Source: Undaria pinnatifida
Taxonomy: Eukaryota; Sar; Phaeophyceae; Laminariales; Alariaceae
Length of the DNA: 64,000 bases
NCBI GenBank assembly: GCA_012845835.1
Contig: JABAKD010000013.1
Coordinates: forward strand, 14,004,348 to 14,068,347
Direction of reading: 5' to 3'
Part shown: positions 58,801-64,000 of the stretch, piece after piece
Numbering within the stretch: the stretch's first letter is position 1
Layout: every line of letters begins with the position of its first letter
The notes under the pieces: generated by a model
Told to the model about the DNA's origin: nothing
Seen by the model: the letters and a program-made list of their open reading frames with translations, nothing else
The model's database searches: none
Translations under genes and position numbers: made by a program

Positions 58801-60317
58801 ACCCGGGCTCGGTCTTGTTGTCGAGGACCACGGATTGCTTGTCGAGTACGGTTCGAGGGGAGGGGGACTCACCGCTGAAAGCAAGAAGAAGCACATCAGC
58901 GGGACCGTGGACCACTACCTCATCGCACACCACAACGTGAACAAGGAGGGACATTCGAACTTCACATGCCATGAGAAAGTTACGCCTCAGAATTTCCCCG
59001 GCAGGACTTATGCGACAACAACAAAGGTCGGTCGTCCTTCCGTTTCGGACCCCCGTACTACGCAGGCGTTGATGTACGACGTGCCTTACAAGGGGCAGCA
59101 GCGAGCCTTCCACGACAATGTCGCCCGCTTCGGTATCCAACGGTGAGCCGGAATAGTTCTTACGGCAATACTACTCCGTAGGATGGAACGCAGGGATAGG
59201 GGGGGGTGGTCTGGATTTGAGCGGAACGTATGGTAGTTGTGTGGTGATGATGTGCATGAAAGGAGCGTATCCTTTCAGCTATGTCGGACGTAAACATTGA
59301 CGTGCGCATGTATGCGTATTCCACGTGTATCATTAGTGACTAGACGCTTGCAGTTGGACCCATGTCGGGTGTACTGACGTCGTTCGTGGACGGGGTCTGC
59401 TTCAAATTCCTTGTTAAGAACCAACGTTCGTGCAAAAAGCCCTTTCGTTCCATCCGAGTCGTTCGTTCGCGCAAAATGCTTAGATTCACCAACCAGGGGG
59501 ACTCCGTCGTGACGCTTAGCGCGGAATCGGACGGTGTGGTGGAATGCGCGCTGGATCTAGGGAGGAAGGTGGAGCTGTTCGTTGCAAGCAATGGCGACGC
59601 GTATGAGGATGTGGCGCGCCGGGTAGAGAGTGCGTGGGAAGGGGCCTGGCGTGAGGGAAAGTTTGCGGTGAGTGTGGTTGCATCTTATTTGCTTAAATTT
59701 CCAGTAGCTGATACTGTCTTTACTTTTTTAACCCGTTTCTTACAGTGATAATGCGAGGTGTTTTTTTTAGCGTTGCGGCCATTCCTCAGCCGTATTGCGG
59801 GGCCTTTATTTAGTACCTGGAATCTGGTCTCCCTCGGTTACGCCTGGAGATGTAGGGGGGGAATGGTTTTAGTTTTAGCGCTAAATTAATCAGCACCATT
59901 ATCGGATGATTTGTCCGTTTGGTGCACAGCTGTCAGGCTCTTGAAGAACTATGTACTTCGCACGTACATAGCGGTAGAAGTCAGTAGCTCTTTCATCCTC
60001 TCCCAATTAAAAAAAATTGTCACACCATCGGTCAATCGATCCATGCATAGCCTGCAGTAGACGTTGCATGACTCGAGAACCGAGCGCTCACATACTTTAA
60101 CATGCACATGCACGATGTCGTTCGTATTCTTGACGTTTGCAGCGTGACTCGTCGAGCAGCAACTTCAAGTCTATCGGCCCCAACTCTCTCCCGGCGGGCA
60201 TTCCGATGGACACGACGCCAGCACGCGTTATCCGCGAAGTCGGCACGACCCCGTCCCCTCAACAACTCCTCGAAAAAGCCACAGGGATTGCTGCTAACTT
60301 CGGATGGAATATTAAGG
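50436..60317 (+). CDS. ParB-like / zinc-finger / DNA-methylase-like fusion protein, at least 12 exons, 3' end in gap
   Basis: Exons, from splice signals: 50436-50534, 50842-51271, 54396-54538, 55576-55792, 56129-56254, 56629-56809, 57058-57308, 57623-57928, 58231-58556, 58788-59142, about 59344-59667 and 60143-60317 (then Ns). Reading frame passes without a break across nine of the eleven junctions, strong evidence for one gene. Domains in order: ParB-like (exon 2), an unrecognised helical middle (FPKSGAKIDLP, EFAFEKIGHYPTYIKP), an acidic linker and cysteine cluster (exons 7-8), then a methylase-like domain (exons 9-11). Two flaws: a one-base frame break near 55690, and the 59142/59344 junction is out of phase. 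The start may instead be ATG 50848. Confidence 0.75.
50842..51271 (+). CDS. ParB-like domain exon (part of the gene at 50436-60317)
   Basis: Begins after TTACTCCAG and ends at GATG|GTGAGA. The basic start (MSASNSTTRARRSKAK) is followed by WPIPLKNIRFTEHCRQLNER, SITNSIREVGWMPTALPQV and VVFVLDGNHRLKAAKTFY. The order of an early N-region, a sI.e.Gw turn and a DGNHRLxAA box is that of ParB/Srx-type domains, where the box (usually DGHHR) binds or acts on nucleotide. In bacteria such domains are often fused to DNA methylases, which fits the later exons. Confidence 0.8.
51610..51905. repeat. Intronic inverted repeat containing a captured exon piece
   Basis: GGTTTCCATCGCGTTGT at about 51698 faces ACAACGCGACGGAAACC at about 51754. 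Outside these, ATCTCGATCTCC (51648) faces GGAGATCGAGAT (51871), giving imperfect arms of about 130 bp. The right arm includes about 60 bp resembling the ParB exon near 51167-51225 (CTGAAAGCGGCC, ACCCG, GAAGACAAT). Confidence 0.7.
52050..53235. mobile_element. Solo foldback arm in intron 2 of the ParB gene
   Basis: Runs parallel to 6550-8040: GATCCATGTAC, AACAAATTATGAAG, TTCTAGAATA, several C tracts, the GTCCTTCAAAACTCCGCC region and the inner signature ending TTCGACGAAATCTTCGATCTC. Homopolymer runs of over 30 C lie near 52355-52390 and 52820-52875. Confidence 0.85.
53290..53470 (+). pseudogene. Degenerate partial copy of the ParB-like exon
   Basis: GTCTTGGACGGAAAAGACCG, CTGAAAGCGGCGCAAAC, CGGGAAGAC and GAAAACCAACCAACTCGTAC parallel 51148-51297, including the donor region, with stops and mismatches. 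It lies in the same intron as the solo foldback arm. Confidence 0.75.
57058..57928 (+). CDS. Acidic linker and cysteine-cluster exons (part of the gene at 50436-60317)
   Basis: Exon 57058-57308 encodes a coiled, charged stretch (FLEEYEKRYEESKNVINALK), an Asp-rich tract and RIRCALCNPPP. Exon 57623-57928 continues in phase with YTCVLCKAIHIGDC, then RRCVDCAK and a Lys/Ser-rich nuclear-type tail (KKRSPKKSRTD). The combined pattern CxxC, CxxC, H, C, CxxC suggests a zinc-binding module split by an intron. The intron is 314 bp with a normal donor (GAG|GTAACG) and acceptor (GGCAG|GTAC). Confidence 0.75.
58231..59667 (+). CDS. DNA-methylase-like domain exons with altered motifs (part of the gene at 50436-60317)
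   Basis: Layout follows the beta class of N6-adenine/N4-cytosine methylases (PF01555). A first strand LAMLVFVSLNRPNHAHLL sits where a (D/N/S)PPY motif IV would be. It is followed by FLKRLLYLICTEMLHPNGTV and IVALPV (the 'L.pgG.l.v' strand) and LVVEDHGLLVEYGS (the 'W.K' strand). The C-terminal part reads KKPFRSIRVVRSRKMLRFTN, then QGDSVVTLSAESDGVVECAL, then DLGRKVELFVASNGDAYEDV. It follows the KP...GD.VlDpf.GSGt...A..lgR..ig.E....y pattern, but the F.G.G box is replaced. Both signature motifs are changed, so catalysis is doubtful. Confidence 0.6.
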
Positions 60318-60817
60318 NNNNNNNNNNNNNNNNNNNNNNNNNNNNNNNNNNNNNNNNNNNNNNNNNNNNNNNNNNNNNNNNNNNNNNNNNNNNNNNNNNN
60401 NNNNNNNNNNNNNNNNNNNNNNNNNNNNNNNNNNNNNNNNNNNNNNNNNNNNNNNNNNNNNNNNNNNNNNNNNNNNNNNNNNNNNNNNNNNNNNNNNNNN
60501 NNNNNNNNNNNNNNNNNNNNNNNNNNNNNNNNNNNNNNNNNNNNNNNNNNNNNNNNNNNNNNNNNNNNNNNNNNNNNNNNNNNNNNNNNNNNNNNNNNNN
60601 NNNNNNNNNNNNNNNNNNNNNNNNNNNNNNNNNNNNNNNNNNNNNNNNNNNNNNNNNNNNNNNNNNNNNNNNNNNNNNNNNNNNNNNNNNNNNNNNNNNN
60701 NNNNNNNNNNNNNNNNNNNNNNNNNNNNNNNNNNNNNNNNNNNNNNNNNNNNNNNNNNNNNNNNNNNNNNNNNNNNNNNNNNNNNNNNNNNNNNNNNNNN
60801 NNNNNNNNNNNNNNNNN
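60318..60817. other. Assembly gap, 500 N
   Basis: Exactly 500 undetermined bases, a typical placeholder length. Sequence to the right restarts at the equivalent of 40351. Confidence 1.
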
Positions 60818-63800
60818 GGTAAAAACAAGCCTGTGCTCGTCGTGTCACATTGTATGCGAAGCCGTCTACAGGTCACGCACGCGTCGTTGTTTTATATGTA
60901 CCTTATTCTCCGTCAATCAAGCATCCTTTTAAACGAACAAGGAAGGTCATAATTATGTATTCAAACCATCGGATACAACGCCGTGGTCGTCGTTCGTGTT
61001 GCCGGGCTCACAGTACAGACAGGGACGGCCGGCGATCGACACACCCGAATCGTTCCGACCCGACCCAGTCCAGTCCTCCTACCTAAACAACCTACTCTCT
61101 CACGACAACTCAGGCCACAGCTTCTTCGGTCGGTGCCTCCGACTTGGGGCACGACTTCCAACCTGGGGGGGTTCAGTCCGTTCGTAACCCCCCCTCCCGA
61201 TGCCCACTCTTTTCCCACCTCTCGCCCCCTTTCTTGGACGTCGTGCCCCCCCTCCTTCTCCTGGACCTCCTCAGCCCCTCCCTCAATCTCCTGCCGATCC
61301 CGCTGCTCCCCTTGCCGTAGTTGCTTTTCCCCCATTGTTCTCGTCCTCTTCTTCAGGTAGGTGTTGTTGGCGTTGATCGGCAACCTTCAAGGTTTGCCTA
61401 ACTGGTGCTGGTATTTTTTGCCACCACCGATGAGTGCGGAACACGTCGCTACGATCCCACATACGGGCTCCCACGAGGTGTCCGCCACGTACCTTTGGCG
61501 CGATCCCGAACGGCCAGCGCCAACGGGGGCCGTGCCGACTTCGTAGGCCGCATTGAACGTCGCGTTCGCGTAAACGTCGAACTCAGCATTCACCGCGTTG
61601 TCGATCAACGCCTTCTTTGGGGTATACCAGTGCAGTAATATCCCTCTGCCCATCCGTGCCTATTCGCGTTTCGTTCACTTTCCCCACCAGAAAGGGGGCG
61701 TTTGTCGGAGTGAAAAACGCGAAGCTGCTAAGTGCCCCGTGCTCCACGTTCTTCGTAGCGCGTTGCTGGCGCTGTTTGGTGCCGCCAGAGGCTCCTTGCT
61801 GTAGGGTGCGCTCGTCGCGACCTAAAATCGTCTTCGTCTGAGCTGTTGTCGTCGGATGCATTATTACTGGTGTATCCTTCCCCTCCAGCACCCCCGCCAT
61901 CATCATCACTCCTCTCGTCGTCGCTGTCGTCGCCACCGATTAGGTTGGGGTCTAACAGGCAGCAGGTTGTGTCCAGGTCGACGAATGTGCGGTCGCCTGT
62001 CGATCTCAGAATTCGTAGGCTGTCGGCGTGCTCGTCCTTAATTGGGCTTGCCTCGCCTCGTCTCCTGGAGATACCAACGGAATAATGTGGAGGGAGCAAC
62101 AAGACAAAACAGAAACATAATGATATTACAGTTGGCACGCAACATGGCTGAACTATCATGAAGAAAGTTCTTCTAGCGGTGCCCCCTAACGTTTGGAAGC
62201 CAGCAATGATACGGTAGGCTCGACTATTTTGTTACGCTCCTTACACGGGAAAATAGAAGATGACCCCAACGCGATAATGGTGAAGAATCTGAGAGTTACA
62301 ACCTGATAAAGGAACCCGTGAGCCTTGTTGTATACAACAATCATTTTGCAAATAACAAGGTGGGCCCTCAGACGATCACAGGCCAAGACTCCCGTCAATA
62401 AAACAAAAATATTTTTGCCAAAGCTTGCTACCTCTATCGCCGCACGTCAGTAGCTGCGTCAAACGTTAAGCGCCCTTGACGATACAAGTCCAAACACGAG
62501 CGAGATAACGGAAATTCGGTCGGGTCATAGGGAAGATCCACAGGAACGGCGCCAAAAGAAAAAAAAAAAAGAAGCGAAAAAGACGTTGACGACACCCACC
62601 AGGAAAGGCTGCCGGGAGTCTCTGCCATGAGGCTGTTGACGTAGTTCGATTTGGCGAATGATGGTAGGGTCAACCACTTTGAGCAACGTACGGCGGAGCA
62701 CCTTCCAAACGCACAGAACCAACTCTCATTAGCCGCCAGCCCTTGAAGCCTTCCCCCGGTCCCCACTGTTTTCCCGTCCGCACTTAAAGCCTAGCCAGTT
62801 GGGGTGGTGCACCTTTTTCTTTCACTTCTACTAACACTGCAGACCCTTCCTTGTGGATGCGGAATGCGTGGAACTTGGTAATATCGTGGATCCGGCGCGT
62901 GACGGGCTTCACTAGATCTTTGAAGTTCGCAAGGTTTTCCAGCGTGCGGCTCTGGACGGAAGCGTCAGGTACGCCCTCGCAAAAAACTCTGCAAGATGTT
63001 CTCGTGAGAAGGACGTTGCACCCTTTCACTGCTCTTGCGAAGCTTCGGGGACAAAGGTTGCAAGCAGGCATGCGACGTGCGGCATTTTCGAGACAGGCGG
63101 TGGTCATTGTGTGGGCATGCATGCAATTATATAATAACTGCACCACGACGACGTCAAGACGACGAAGATGTAAAGCCAAACGACCAAGGCTACGGTAGGG
63201 GGGGTACCCCCATTTTCACTGGCTGTGTTTGAGCCACTCGCACGAGTAGCTCTGTACCCTACGGATGAAGATGGTTTAGGCACTTGGTTTGGCGCAGCTT
63301 AGATCACCTTTGCATTGCGGATGATTTCGTCAATGTAAAACACAAAGAAAACGTAAGATTCCATAGGAACAAAGGGGTTACTCGCGCGAGTGACCCCTAG
63401 CCACTGAAATAAAAGGCCCAAAAGGGGACCCCCCTACCGTAGCCTGGGTCAAACATAGTCGCGCGTATACAATCGATGGCATTTACCCTTAAAATTGCAA
63501 TGAAGAACCACCAGGGGATCGGAAGCATTTACCAGAACAAAGTTTGGTAACGAAGCGGCCCTGTTGCCGGGACGCACGCAGTATCGCTCAGCTTCGTCCC
63601 TATTAAATATACAAGCCGTAATGGACTGTTCTATACAGCCCTAGTCAAGACACATAAAAAACTGTATTAATTTGGTCGTTACCAACGCGGAACCAACAAG
63701 GTAGCACCAGACCTGTATGTGTCCACGTGCGTTGTATACGTCACAATGTACTACTACTGCTATGGCTCCTCTAAGAAAGAAACGGTGGATTCCACGTCGG

Positions 63801-64000
63801 AAATCTGGCAGCCTCTTATCCGAACGGCAAGTGTTTTGGCTTTTTGGTCGTTATTCTTCCCGATATTCTTTTAACAAGATTGCGCGACTACCTAAAGGGT
63901 AAAGCCTACGCGCCAACACGATTGTTGCCGTCGTGTGCAACCGGCGCATGCTAACTGCTTAATGGTGTTAGGGTTCACGATTGGTTGAATTTTTACATTT
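60818..64000 (-). other. Near-identical copy of 40351 to about 43547, probably redundant assembly
   Basis: Contains the C-terminal exon of the DUF7869-type gene (about 62075-61098), the exon around 63010-62600 and the MITE (about 63193-63452). Differences from the first copy are mainly one-base losses or gains in runs (15 A against 12 A near 62570, GGCCTG against GGCTG at 62631). They break the long exon into several frames while the first copy stays open. That pattern fits sequencing error in a thinly covered contig better than decay of a real duplicate. Confidence 0.8.

Noticed and set aside
60102-60952. Frames running through the 500-N gap
   Set aside because: The gap contains no sequence information; the right side belongs to a different, duplicated segment.

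Overview
The window is eukaryotic, intron-rich and dominated by repeats. Two long multi-exon genes have ordinary GT..AG introns of about 0.2-3 kb, and most of the rest is degenerate transposable elements, satellite DNA, microsatellites and very long G/C homopolymer tracts. DIRS-like, Ty1/copia and LINE elements, many short introns and a roughly balanced GC content would suit a stramenopile alga such as a brown alga. That placement is inference; no marker gene fixes the lineage.

Layout. 1-4628: a decayed DIRS-like tyrosine-recombinase retroelement (RT, RNase H, recombinase) cut by a Ty1/copia element at 2193-4342 with LTRs and a 5-bp target duplication. 5677-12408: a 6.7-kb imperfect palindrome (foldback-type element) with kilobase arms of tandem subrepeats and a MITE-like element at its centre. 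12.4-15.1 kb: short tandem repeats, G tracts and no gene. 15.1-17.8 kb: a frameshifted copia pol on the minus strand. 18.6-25.5 kb: two LINE fragments in inverted orientation; the right copy carries a 1.8-kb hAT-like insertion whose empty site survives in the left copy. 26.7-29.2 kb: a second tyrosine-recombinase element with split direct repeats, minus strand. 29.7-36.0 kb: a satellite array of about 219-bp units, 26 copies of one anchor. 36.9-37.3 kb: a trinucleotide repeat. 38.5-39.1 kb: the last exons of a small hypothetical gene. 39.1-39.4 kb: a G tract.

The most interesting part is 40.6-60.3 kb, where two intron-rich genes run divergently from about 50.4 kb. The minus-strand gene (50.35 to 40.64 kb) looks like a DUF7869-type, transposase/integrase-like protein. 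The plus-strand gene (50.44 to beyond 60.3 kb, where a 500-N gap cuts it) joins a ParB-like domain, a cysteine-rich zinc-finger region and a domain that follows the layout of bacterial N6-adenine/N4-cytosine DNA methylases, but with its signature motifs altered. I have not seen this combination described. It could be a two-gene mobile element, or a domesticated pair that uses a catalytically dead methylase fold.

60,818-64,000, after the gap, repeats 40,351 to about 43,547 nearly base for base, with mostly one-base indels. This looks like a redundant low-quality contig more than a second locus. Most other open frames in the window lie opposite homopolymers, microsatellites or the satellite array and are not annotated as genes.
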